Source: Desulfocarbo indianensis
Lineage (GTDB): Bacteria; Desulfobacterota; Desulfarculia; Desulfarculales; Desulfarculaceae
DNA: 64,000 nucleotides
Assembly: GCA_001184205.1 (NCBI GenBank)
Contig: LBMP01000004.1
Location: forward strand, 442,309-506,308
Direction of reading: 5' to 3'
Positions 6,893-14,721 of the stretch are shown piece by piece; the stretch's first letter is position 1, and each line of letters opens with the position of its first letter. The translations under genes and the position numbers were made by a program. The notes under the pieces were generated by a model. The model was not told the DNA's origin and did not search any database. It worked only from the letters and a program-made list of their open reading frames with translations.

Positions 6893-7085
6893 ATGAGGGG
6901 GGCTTCTTTCTGCTTATTGGTCTTTTTGATCCTTTCGGCCGGATGCGCGGCAAAGCAAGAAAACTTAGATCAATCTATCTAAAAAATCGGTGGAACATTT
7001 CGCTGTGAAAGACAGCGAAGGCCGCTTTTCACCTTTCAAAATGGGCCTGTATTTTTGCGGGAAGAATCCGTTCAGGGGGAATTGA
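6893..7085 (+). pseudogene. Small lipoprotein gene, apparently frameshifted
   Basis: The ATG at 6893 follows GGGGGGAATC and encodes a lipoprotein signal (SFCLLVFLILSAGC, lipobox LSAGC) that stops at 6982 after 29 residues. Just there is a run of six A (6981-6986). In the +1 frame an open reading continues through KKSVEHFAVKDSEGRF and LYFCGKNPFRGN to a stop at 7083-7085. A one-base change in the A run would join both parts into a lipoprotein of about 62 residues. It could be a true decay, a sequencing error, or frameshifting. It lies directly upstream of the helicase gene. Confidence 0.5.
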
Positions 7086-7092
7086 AGCTATC

Positions 7093-10000
7093 TTGAGCGA
7101 GGCTTTGTCCCAGATGATTCAAGCCCTCGGCTTGGAGGTCGCCGCCATCCAAAAGAAAGGCGGCGGAAACCAAGTTGAATTGCGGGGTGGTGAAAGACTT
7201 GGCCAATCCGAAGGGGGTTGGCTTTATAAATTCTTACTTTCCGAAGATGCCTACTTTAGAGATGATACGCCGGTGCGCATTATATGCGGCCAAGAGGATA
7301 TTCCCGGCACACTGATTTCTTTTCGCGATGGGGTTTTGGTAGTTGCGATTGAAAAGGATCTGGGACCGACCATCAACCTGGCGCGGCTGGTGACCAACGA
7401 TTCTTTTTTGTTGGAGAGGCTAAAAGAGCAATTAGAAAAAGTCGGTAGTGGAGAGCTGCAATTCAATAGGCAGTCCGCGGAAAGGGTGATAGGACTTTCG
7501 CCCATTCAGGCCGCGGACGCGAATATCCAACAAGAGTCGGTCAGCGATTTTAACCAGGAGCAATCGTTGGCGGTGCGCCGTTCGTTGGGCAGCCAAACCA
7601 CTTTTGTGTGGGGGCCGCCGGGAACCGGAAAGACGACCACCCTGGCGCGAATTGTGGAAGCCCACTACCGGGCGGGGCGTTCGGTCCTGCTGGTATCCAA
7701 CACCAACATAGCGGTGGACACCGCGTTGGAGCGGGTTGCGGAAAGGCTCCTAAACGAACCGGGCTTTCAGGAAGGCTTGCTGATAAGGCAGGGCCCGGTA
7801 GTTAAAGAGGAGTTGCGTAAGAATTTTGGGCCACAGGTAATCCTAGAGGAGATCGTGGCCAGGCTGGGCCAGGCGTTGAACCAGGAGAAGGAGAAACTGG
7901 TTGGTGAGGCGGCGTCTTTGGAGAGCAGACAGGCTGGACTGCGGTCGACCTTGAAGGATTTGGAGAACCTGGAGCAAGCCCGCCAGGCCCTGGCCACAAT
8001 GGAGAAACAACTGTACGAGGCGCTCCATGGCTTAAAGGAGAAAAAAGAGAAGGCCGCTGCGCATAGAAAACGCTTATTGGAACTGCGGGCCGATCTGGAG
8101 CGCGCCCAGGGCATGGGCTCACTGCGCCGCCTTTTCTCGGGATTGAACCCTAAGCGCCTGGAAAGCGCAATTGCCACTGAGGACCTGGCCGCTTGGTCCA
8201 GCGAGGATGCGGCCGAGAATTTAAGAAAACAAGCCGTTCTGCATAAAGCCCGGTGGCAAGGCATGCAAGCGGAGGTGGAGGCCCTAACCGCCTCCACCCA
8301 AAACTATCCGCCTCTGCCCGAGGTCCGGGCCGGCCTTGGCGCGCTGGCGGACAGGCTGGCCAAGATCGGCGAGCGCATCTCGGCAATTGAGCATGAACTG
8401 GAGGCTTTAGTAGAACAGGTTTTGGAACGGTGCCGAGTACTTGGCACCACGGTTTACCGTACCTACCTCAACCCAAAGGGTCCCCGCCATTTCGACGTGG
8501 TGGTGGTCGACGAGGCCTCCATGCTCATGCCTCCGCTGGTTTATTTCGCGGCTGGTCTCGCCAACAAGGCGGTGACTGTAACGGGTGATTTTCGTCAGCT
8601 TCCGCCCATTGTGATGTCCAATGAGCAATTAGCGGAAGACTGGTTGAAGAAAGACGTATTTGAAAAAGCAGGCATACCCGAATTGTTGAGTAAGGGACAA
8701 TCCATCAGCCACCTAGTAGCCTTGGGCACGCAATATCGCATGCGCGAACCAATCTGCGAAGTAATCAACAAATTTTTTTACTACGATAAGCCATTGATTT
8801 CAGATGCCCGCGTTGCCAATGGCGGCAGCGGTTTTCCCTTTGGGCCATCGCCGCTTATGTATGTCGATACTTCGTCTTTCCACCCCTGGACGGTGCTTAG
8901 GGTTGGAACCTATTCACGCTACAATTTGTTCCACGCCCTCTTGGTGCGGAACATCGTACTGCACCTGGCGGAGAGCGGCTTTCTTCCTCCCACGGGCGAG
9001 GCCAACCATAAGATCGGCGTGGTGGCTCCCTACGCTGCCCAGGCCAGGCTGATCCAGGTCCTTTTGGAAGATCGCCTATCCACCCGAGCCGCCGGAATTT
9101 CCGCAACAGTGCATCGTTTCCAGGGCAACGAAAAGGAAGCAATGGTCATAGACCTGACCGATTCGCTGGGCGCGCCAGTTGGGCGATTTTTGCAGGCGGC
9201 AAATGTGCGGGAGGATGGCGCGCGCCTCCTCAATGTGGCGGCCAGCCGCGCTCGCGATCATGTCATTCTGATGGCCAATTTTGAATATTTACGGGCAAAG
9301 GCTCATGGCGACGCCATTGTGAGGGGCCTGCTGGATCATTTTCTGAAACACGGCCAACAACTAGACGCGGATAAGATTTTGCCTCTGGGAGCTGAGGACT
9401 GGATAGACGGCCTGCATAGCATCACGCCTAATTCATTTGAATTTAAGGACAAGGCGAGCGGGGCTTTCAATGAAGGAAGTTTCTATTCAGCCTTTCTGGC
9501 GGATATCGCCCGCGTGCGGGATTCCCTGCTGATTCTATCGCCCTTTGCCACACGGATGGGCGCTGGCCGCTGGGTGGACGCATTTCGAGCGGCCATGAGC
9601 CGGGGCGTACGGCTACGGGTTATAACGCGTCCCCCCGCTGAATGGGGTGGAGGCACCACGGATGAAGTTTACGAGCTGGTGCGGGACCTGTTGGACACAG
9701 GGGTGGCGGTGGACCTCAGGCACAAAATGCACGAAAAGATAGCGATCATTGATGGCCGGGTGCTTTGGCACGGATCGCTGAATATTCTCTCCCACCGTGA
9801 CACCCACGAAAGCATGCTCCGCATAGAAAGCCCTGAGGCGTGCAAACAAGTGTCCAAATTCATAAGCATGGGCAACGAGCGAGGGGATAACGGGCCTCAT
9901 GAGGGAGTGAGCGATAACCCGGTTTGCCCGGAATGCGGCGCGCCCACGGTGTGGATAAACGGACGATATGGGGTGTTTTACCAGTGCGTGGACGCCTCCT

Positions 10001-10209
10001 GCGGTTGCAAGGTGGACCCAAGGCGCGGCGGAAAAAACAAAGGCAAGAAAGCCGAAACCCGCCAGGGGAAAGCTAAAACCGGGGCTGGTAATTTGACCTG
10101 CCCAAAACCTGGTTGCGGAGGCATGCTTGTAGAGCGCAATGGAAGGTATGGCCGGTTTTTAGGTTGCTCCAATTATCCAAAGTGTCGGTATACGCAAAGC
10201 TTGCATTAG
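7093..10209 (+). CDS. SF1 helicase - PLD nuclease - zinc-finger protein (Mokosh type II-like)
   Basis: 1038 residues. An N-terminal domain (about 1-150) leads into a COG1112/UPF1-like SF1 helicase: Walker A GPPGTGKT at 174-181, a coiled coil at about 255-345, DEAS Walker B at 473-476, GDFRQLPP motif III, and the late motifs QYRMREPI, HRFQGNEKEAMVIDLT and NVAASRARDHVI. A phospholipase-D-type half-site follows (HxK(x4)D at H880, K882, D887, plus GS), then two topoisomerase-type zinc fingers (CPECG from C945; CPKPGCGG to CSNYPKC at about 1003-1029). Helicase plus PLD in one chain is the layout of MkoC of Mokosh type II anti-phage defence. Its place beside the repressor fits a lysogen-expressed cargo gene. 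The TTG start at 7093 is uncertain; ATG 7114 is an alternative. Confidence 0.85.
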   Translation: MSEALSQMIQALGLEVAAIQKKGGGNQVELRGGERLGQSEGGWLYKFLLSEDAYFRDDTPVRIICGQEDIPGTLISFRDGVLVVAIEKDLGPTINLARLVTNDSFLLERLKEQLEKVGSGELQFNRQSAERVIGLSPIQAADANIQQESVSDFNQEQSLAVRRSLGSQTTFVWGPPGTGKTTTLARIVEAHYRAGRSVLLVSNTNIAVDTALERVAERLLNEPGFQEGLLIRQGPVVKEELRKNFGPQVILEEIVARLGQALNQEKEKLVGEAASLESRQAGLRSTLKDLENLEQARQALATMEKQLYEALHGLKEKKEKAAAHRKRLLELRADLERAQGMGSLRRLFSGLNPKRLESAIATEDLAAWSSEDAAENLRKQAVLHKARWQGMQAEVEALTASTQNYPPLPEVRAGLGALADRLAKIGERISAIEHELEALVEQVLERCRVLGTTVYRTYLNPKGPRHFDVVVVDEASMLMPPLVYFAAGLANKAVTVTGDFRQLPPIVMSNEQLAEDWLKKDVFEKAGIPELLSKGQSISHLVALGTQYRMREPICEVINKFFYYDKPLISDARVANGGSGFPFGPSPLMYVDTSSFHPWTVLRVGTYSRYNLFHALLVRNIVLHLAESGFLPPTGEANHKIGVVAPYAAQARLIQVLLEDRLSTRAAGISATVHRFQGNEKEAMVIDLTDSLGAPVGRFLQAANVREDGARLLNVAASRARDHVILMANFEYLRAKAHGDAIVRGLLDHFLKHGQQLDADKILPLGAEDWIDGLHSITPNSFEFKDKASGAFNEGSFYSAFLADIARVRDSLLILSPFATRMGAGRWVDAFRAAMSRGVRLRVITRPPAEWGGGTTDEVYELVRDLLDTGVAVDLRHKMHEKIAIIDGRVLWHGSLNILSHRDTHESMLRIESPEACKQVSKFISMGNERGDNGPHEGVSDNPVCPECGAPTVWINGRYGVFYQCVDASCGCKVDPRRGGKNKGKKAETRQGKAKTGAGNLTCPKPGCGGMLVERNGRYGRFLGCSNYPKCRYTQSLH

Positions 10210-10699
10210 AGGAGTGAGACGGCGAACGGATGCAGCGGGTATGTTGGCTCGTGGCGCTTGGGGAAAGGGTCATGAAGAAAACGTAATATAAAACCTGAAA
10301 AGATGATATCAAAAACTATATGACGTGACCGATAAAAGGGAACATGAATAATTTTGGTGAATATTTGCATGCATATTTTTATTAGGTTTTGGCCAGGCAA
10401 AGTGGCCATGGCCGCGCTGTACGAGTAGGGATTGGGGCGGTAGCTTATTGTTTATGGCGACCCAATTTGGATTGAGCCCTCAGCATGTTACGTCGATACT
10501 GAAAAACTTAAAAAAGACCAAGGACTTTCTTAACTGATTGATTAAAATAAAAAATCATCAATATATTGTGGTTTTGTTGACTTTTAAGCCCAAGATCGTG
10601 TAGAGAGTAGGCAGCCCTCTGGCGGCGGCGCGAGCGCCGCGGGCGGATGGGGAGCGCGTCTAGGAGACGGCGCGCGGCCCGGCCCGCGGGAGCGCGACG
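10210..10699. other. Intergenic region between helicase and replication genes
   Basis: 490 bases without a convincing gene. It is AT-rich in the middle (notably 10490-10590), then very GC-rich with a perfect 7-bp-arm hairpin at 10625-10640 (GCGGCGC/GCGCCGC). A 27-codon ORF at 10454-10537 reads MATQFGLSPQHVTSILKN, like one HTH helix pair, and may be a remnant of a regulator or endonuclease. The 651-base antisense ORF across 10584-11234 is a GC-driven shadow. Confidence 0.5.
10577..10606 (+). promoter_or_regulatory. Candidate sigma-70 promoter for the replication gene
   Basis: TTGACT at 10577-10582 and TAGAGA at 10601-10606 with an 18-base spacer, about 95 bases upstream of the replication initiator start. 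The -35 is good and the -10 is weak. It lies at the end of the AT-rich tract. Confidence 0.35.
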
Positions 10700-11752
10700 T
10701 TGGCAGGAAAAGACCCCCGCCTAAGCGGCGGGGCGCATGAAAACGGGCCCTTCGGGGTTCCCCGGCACTTGATAAGCCCTGAGCACGCATCCCGCATGGG
10801 AAGCGCGCTATGGGTTTTTTTGTGGCTTTGGCGGGAGACCGGGCCGGGCGGCGAGGTGCGCGGCGGCCGGCCGATCCAGGTAGGCGAGATTGCCCGAGAC
10901 CTGGGCATGGCCCGGCGCACGGTGGAACGCCACCTGGCCCAATTGCGGGAACGTGATTACCTGGAGACCTGGCCGGAGCAGCGAGGCTTTTCCGCCTGGG
11001 TGCAGCTCTGGGAGACCGAACCGGAGACCGAAGAACAAACGCCAAGAGGATCACGGGCAGCCGGCGACGGCGGTCAGGATCGCCACAAGGAACGCAAAGA
11101 ACACCCGCAAGAAAACAACTTCCGGGGCGCTGAATCAAGCCCACCAACATCAAAACAATCCTGGTCCGCCAAAAATGGCGTACCAGAAACCAAAAGCGCC
11201 TGGTCCGCCAAAAATGGCGGGGCAGGGGTGCCAAAAATGGCGGAGCAGGACTCTTGCACCGCCAAATCTGGCGGAACAGCCACCCCCCCTGGACCCCCCC
11301 TTAAGGGATTAAGAGATATTACTAGACACCGTACGGGAGTAGTTCTTACTAACTCTTCCCCATGTGAGTTTAAAGAACCAACAACAACAAACGTGGTTCC
11401 GTTCGACAGGGGCGGGCGCTCTGGCGAAGGGCCGCCGGCTGTTGCTGTTGTTGTTGGACCTGGGCGGCAGCCCCCGGCCACGCCGGCGCGGCAGGCCATA
11501 GAGCGGGGCCTGGCCAGAATCCCGGAGTGGGAGCGGCCCGAGCTGACCCGCGCGCTTTTGGAATCCCTGCTGCCCTTGGCTCCCTATCAAATCGAGCACG
11601 CATTCGAGCGGGCTTGGGCTTCCTACCGCTACCGCAACAAGGCCTTGGAGAATCCGGCGGGTTGGTGGGCCGCGATGCTCACGAACTGGGCCAAACAGTG
11701 GCAAAAGATCGAGGCCGATAAGGCAAGGCATGAGAATGACGAAGGAAATTAG
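10700..11752 (+). CDS. Phage replication initiator (O-like) with winged-helix domain
   Basis: 350 residues. The N-terminal half has a replication-protein-type start (GVPRHLISPEHASRMGSALW) and a winged HTH (VGEIARDLGMARRTVERHLA, QLRERDYLETW). Residues about 110-245 are a disordered linker, and the DNA encoding part of it carries four palindromic iteron-like repeats. The C-terminal part (IERGLARIPEWERPELTRALL to NWAKQWQKIEADK) is helical and may bind a helicase or loader. This matches the lambda O plan: DNA-binding N-terminus, origin in the linker, partner-binding C-terminus. The start is a TTG with GGGAG upstream; the conserved FGVPR block makes a later start unlikely. No DnaC/P-type loader gene is seen next to it. 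Confidence 0.65.
   Translation: MAGKDPRLSGGAHENGPFGVPRHLISPEHASRMGSALWVFLWLWRETGPGGEVRGGRPIQVGEIARDLGMARRTVERHLAQLRERDYLETWPEQRGFSAWVQLWETEPETEEQTPRGSRAAGDGGQDRHKERKEHPQENNFRGAESSPPTSKQSWSAKNGVPETKSAWSAKNGGAGVPKMAEQDSCTAKSGGTATPPGPPLKGLRDITRHRTGVVLTNSSPCEFKEPTTTNVVPFDRGGRSGEGPPAVAVVVGPGRQPPATPARQAIERGLARIPEWERPELTRALLESLLPLAPYQIEHAFERAWASYRYRNKALENPAGWWAAMLTNWAKQWQKIEADKARHENDEGN
11161..11278 (+). repeat. Four iteron-like palindromic repeats, candidate replication origin
   Basis: Four copies of a dyad-symmetric core lie inside the initiator gene: CGCCAAAAATGGCG at 11167-11180 and 11206-11219, TGCCAAAAATGGCG at 11229-11242, and CGCCAAATCTGGCG at 11260-11273. The first has extended arms (CTGGT and ACCAG at 11161-11165 and 11182-11186). 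Spacing between cores is 39, 23 and 31 bases, differing by steps of 8. Lambda ori has four palindromic 18-bp iterons placed in the linker of gene O in the same way. Confidence 0.6.
11300..11400. other. AT-richer tract after the iterons (candidate unwinding element)
   Basis: Right of the fourth repeat the sequence changes from C-rich to AT-rich (AAGGGATTAAGAGATATTAC, TTCTTACTAACTC, ACCAACAACAACAAACG) although it is within a GC-rich gene. In lambda-type origins an AT-rich unwinding tract follows the iterons in this position. Inference from layout only. Confidence 0.4.
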
Positions 11753-11798
11753 GCTTAACAAAGCTAAAGAAAGCTTAACCCCCGTACGGGAGTGAACC

Positions 11799-12050
11799 AT
11801 GAGCAAGTTCGTGAGCACGGGCAAGATGGCCGAAGCGCTGGGGTGCACTACTGAAACCGTGAGGGGGTACTGCGAGGGGAATTTGTTTCCCGGCTCATTC
11901 CAGACTCCGGGAGGCCATTGGCGGATACCCAAGAAATTTTTTTCAGACGCCCTGAGTGCAAATCAACCTGTTGTTTCGGTCGCTTCCAGCCCAAACGCCA
12001 GAAATGCCAAAAATGCCAGAAACGCCAGAAACGCCAAGGCACCCGATTGA
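11799..12050 (+). CDS. MerR/excisionase-like small DNA-binding protein
   Basis: 83 residues. The MerR-type fold is clear: STGKMAEALGCTTETVRGYC, then FQTPGGHWRIPKKF. The last 18 residues are a repetitive tail (NAR/NAK x5) encoded by five 9-bp units at 11994-12038. GGGAG sits seven bases ahead of the ATG. It lies just before the packaging genes and could regulate late transcription or bind packaging or origin DNA. Part of it is duplicated downstream (see the chimeric ORF). Confidence 0.65.
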   Translation: MSKFVSTGKMAEALGCTTETVRGYCEGNLFPGSFQTPGGHWRIPKKFFSDALSANQPVVSVASSPNARNAKNARNARNAKAPD

Positions 12051-12087
12051 CGGGGCCGAGGCTTAGCCGTCATGGTCGGGCTACTAA

Positions 12088-12365
12088 CGCTGGGAGAGTG
12101 CATAGGGTGAGCGAGCGATTCTCAGATTTGAACTTGAAGCCGAAGGAATGGCTGTTCATCAAAGCCTACCTGGAGACGGGCAGCGTAATTCAGGCGGCAA
12201 TTGCTTGCGAGTACACGGGCAAGATGGCCGAAGCGCTGGGGGGCACTCCTGACGCTGTATCCCGGTATTGCCAAAAGAACTTGATCCACGAAGCCAAGCA
12301 AATACCGCTGGGAGAGTGCATAGGGTGAGCGAGCGATTCTCAGATTTGAACTTGAAGCCGAAGGA
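12088..12365 (+). repeat. 60-bp direct repeat flanking the chimeric ORF
   Basis: Positions 12088-12147 and 12306-12365 are identical over 60 bases (offset 218) and remain similar for about 75 further bases. A second pair, 11817-11843 and 12215-12241, is identical over 27 bases. Together they show a partial tandem duplication of the HTH-to-terminase junction. Confidence 0.8.
12107..12328 (+). pseudogene. Chimeric truncated TerS / HTH duplicate ORF
   Basis: 73 residues from a GTG. The first 38 residues are a near-copy of the start of the small terminase encoded next (SERFSDLNLKPKEWLFIKAY). At the sequence GGGCAAG it switches to a diverged copy of the upstream HTH gene (TGKMAEALGGTPDAVSRYCQ). 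The join is at a short homology shared by both parents. Its stop overlaps the GTG of the real terS. It is open and could be translated, but looks like a recombination by-product rather than a working gene. Confidence 0.55.
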
Positions 12366-12777
12366 CCGGCTGTTCATCAACGCCTACCTGGAGACGGGCA
12401 GCGCCAGCCAGGCGGCAATCGCTTGCGGGTACAAGGGCAAGAACGCCGCGGTGCGAGGCTGGCAAATCATGAAGCGCCTGAACCACCCCCTCAACCTGCT
12501 CATGGCCGAATGCGGGCTCACCTCCCTGGCCATCCTGCGCAACGTGGCCAATGGCATGAACGCTGAAGACGTGCATCTGCACTACGACTCGGAAGGGAAA
12601 GTTCGCCAGATCAAGACTCCGAACTGGTCGGCCCGCGCGCGCTTCACGGACATGGCCATACGCCTGGCCGGGGGTTATCCCAAGCAGCAAATGGAGCTGC
12701 CCTTCGAGATCAAGGACGGCAAGATGGTAATCACCGCCGAGTTCGCCACCCACACCGAAATGAAAGAGGCGGCCTGA
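12325..12777 (+). CDS. terS: Phage terminase small subunit
   Basis: 150 residues from the GTG at 12325. The N-terminus has the classical small-terminase HTH pattern (LKPKDRLFINAYLETGSASQAAIACGYKGK), here split as LKPKDRLFINAYLETG and SASQAAIACGYKGK, which recognises the packaging site. The rest is helical and oligomerising (LTSLAILRNVANGM), followed by a WSARARFTDMAIRLAG block. Its stop abuts the start of the large terminase (TGATGG), as usual. Downstream order terL, portal, scaffold, capsid confirms the role. Confidence 0.85.
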   Translation: MSERFSDLNLKPKDRLFINAYLETGSASQAAIACGYKGKNAAVRGWQIMKRLNHPLNLLMAECGLTSLAILRNVANGMNAEDVHLHYDSEGKVRQIKTPNWSARARFTDMAIRLAGGYPKQQMELPFEIKDGKMVITAEFATHTEMKEAA

Positions 12778-14060
12778 TGGGCCTGCCGGCCGTGGTTCAG
12801 CTGAGGCCGCCCCTGCACCGGGGGCAGCTCAGGCTGTTGCGGGCCTTGGAGCAGTACCGCTTCGTGTCGGCCCCTTGCGGCCGGCGGTTCGGCAAGACGC
12901 TTTTTCTTTTGCTTTTCCTGCTCATGTCCAGCATAGCCCGGCCGCGGGCCATGAGCTGGTGGGTGGACCCCATACACTACCTGGCCAAGCGGGCCTACCG
13001 CCAAATGGAGCAGGTGGTGATCAACACCGGGCTGGCCAAGCAAGGCGGGGTCTTGAAAAGCGAGCTGCGCATAGAGCTGGTGAACGACAGCGTGATCGAG
13101 TTTCACTCGGCCGAGCGGGGGGACCGGCTCAGGGGCGAAGGCCTGAACCTGGCCTGTTTGAACGAGGCCAGCCTGATAAAAGCGCAGCTTTGGTTCGAGG
13201 CGCTGTATCCCATGCTCACCGACACGGGCGGGCAGGCGGCCTTCGCTTTCACGCCCAAGGGCCAGGGCCACTGGACCCACCAGGTTTTCCAGTGGGGCCG
13301 GAGCGGCGAAAAGCCGGACTATCACAGCATCCAACTGCCCACCAGCGCCAACCCCTTCATCAAGCCGCGCATGATAGCCGAGGCCAAGAAGGACCTGCCG
13401 GCGGACACCTTCCGCCAGGAGTATCTGGCCGAGTTCCTGCCGGACAGCTCCGGGGTGTTCCGCAACGTGGCGGCCTGCACGGGCGGCGCGCTGGACGATC
13501 CGCGCGTGATCCCGGTGGACGGGCCCTACGCGGGCGGGGTGGATTTGGCCAAGCACAACGACTTCACGGTGGTGTCCATCCTGGACCGCAACGGCCGGCT
13601 TTGCTGGCACGATCGTTTCCACCGCATGGATTGGCCGCTCATGGAAGAGCGCATAAGCGAGGCGGCCAAACGCTATAGGGCCCACCTGCTGGTGGAATCC
13701 AACAGCGTGGGGGACGCGGTGATAGACCACCTGCGGGAAGCCGGGGTGAGCTGCGACGGGTTTTCCACCACGGGGAGCAGCAAGCAGGCGCTGATTCAGG
13801 GGCTCATGGTGGCCCTGGAGCAAAGGCTGATCCGCTTCCCGGACCTGCCGGAGCTCTTGGTGGAGCTGCAAATCTTCGAGTACGAGCGCACGCCTTCCGG
13901 GCATATCCAGTACAGCGCGCCCGAAGGGGCCCACGACGACGAGGTGATGGCTTTGGCCCTGGCGGTGAAGGCCTGGCGGGACGCCCGCAAGAACTACCGC
14001 GAGGGCTATTTGTCCACCGACCTGGACGCGCTTAGGGCGGAAAGGAGGCACGCCGCTTGA
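12777..14060 (+). CDS. terL: Phage terminase large subunit
   Basis: 427 residues. It is the packaging motor: an ATPase with a Walker A-like APCGRRFGKT at 32-41 and a Walker B position in LACLNEAS, then an RNase-H-like nuclease whose acidic residues are visible in GVDLAKHNDFTVV, LLVESNSVGDAV and HDDEVMALALA. The ATPase B motif reads NE rather than DE. The length is normal for compact terminases. It overlaps the next gene by four bases. The protein acts at the portal vertex with the small subunit. Confidence 0.9.
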   Translation: MGLPAVVQLRPPLHRGQLRLLRALEQYRFVSAPCGRRFGKTLFLLLFLLMSSIARPRAMSWWVDPIHYLAKRAYRQMEQVVINTGLAKQGGVLKSELRIELVNDSVIEFHSAERGDRLRGEGLNLACLNEASLIKAQLWFEALYPMLTDTGGQAAFAFTPKGQGHWTHQVFQWGRSGEKPDYHSIQLPTSANPFIKPRMIAEAKKDLPADTFRQEYLAEFLPDSSGVFRNVAACTGGALDDPRVIPVDGPYAGGVDLAKHNDFTVVSILDRNGRLCWHDRFHRMDWPLMEERISEAAKRYRAHLLVESNSVGDAVIDHLREAGVSCDGFSTTGSSKQALIQGLMVALEQRLIRFPDLPELLVELQIFEYERTPSGHIQYSAPEGAHDDEVMALALAVKAWRDARKNYREGYLSTDLDALRAERRHAA

Positions 14061-14719
14061 ATTGGTGGATCGCCAAGAACGCCAGGGGCAAGCGCTTTCT
14101 GCATATGCGCCGGCCCGGAGAACCCCAGAACAAGCCCTTGGCCCTGGCTCGGGTGTGGTCGGCGGCGGCGTGGCCGGTCCCGGCGCCGGGCTACGCGCTC
14201 ACCGGCTGCCAGACGGCGGCCGGGGGCCAGGTGTTCCTGCTCACCGAACTGGAAAGCCGGGACTGGAAAGAGCTGGTGCGCAAGCTGGCCCAGGACAAGA
14301 AGGCGCTGGGCGCGGATTTGATCTTCCAGCCCGGCGGGCGGGCCGGGGATACCTACCGGGACCGGGCCAACCAGCTGGTCCTGGAGGAAGGGCTCAGCCA
14401 AGCGGAAGCCTGGGGCGGCCGGGGCGGCCTGGCCCTGGACGCGGCCCCTTACCAGGACCTGCCTGGGTTCGCGGTGGGGCTGGCGCGGGATTGGCTGAAG
14501 CCGGGCCGCCTGGCCATCATGCCCGGCCTGGAGCGCTTGGAGGCCCAGCTCAAGCAGCTGGCGGCCCTTTCTACGGATCAGGTGGTGGAGCGCCTGCCGG
14601 AGCTGCACGCCTACCGGGCCTTGGTGTTTCTCCTGAGCGCTTTCGATGCGCACCCTTTGGAACCCGCCGCGCGGACGGCCCTGCACCTGGCGCCGGCTGA
14701 CGAACTCACGGGGATATAG
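14057..14719 (+). CDS. Hypothetical protein between terminase and portal
   Basis: 220 residues from a TTG that overlaps the terL stop and has AAAGGAGG eight bases upstream. It is alanine- and leucine-rich, mostly helical, with no motif I recognise. Its place between terL and portal is where small head-assembly or packaging accessory genes lie. The end is two bases ahead of the portal start. Confidence 0.6.
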   Translation: MNWWIAKNARGKRFLHMRRPGEPQNKPLALARVWSAAAWPVPAPGYALTGCQTAAGGQVFLLTELESRDWKELVRKLAQDKKALGADLIFQPGGRAGDTYRDRANQLVLEEGLSQAEAWGGRGGLALDAAPYQDLPGFAVGLARDWLKPGRLAIMPGLERLEAQLKQLAALSTDQVVERLPELHAYRALVFLLSAFDAHPLEPAARTALHLAPADELTGI

Positions 14720-14721
14720 GC

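Noticed and set aside
10584..11234. 216-codon antisense ORF across the replication gene start
   Set aside because: Arg/Pro-rich reverse reading; overlaps the initiator and a promoter-like tract.
11161..11278. CRISPR-like array
   Set aside because: Repeats are 14-26 bases, palindromic, unevenly spaced, and lie in an open reading frame; spacers are absent.
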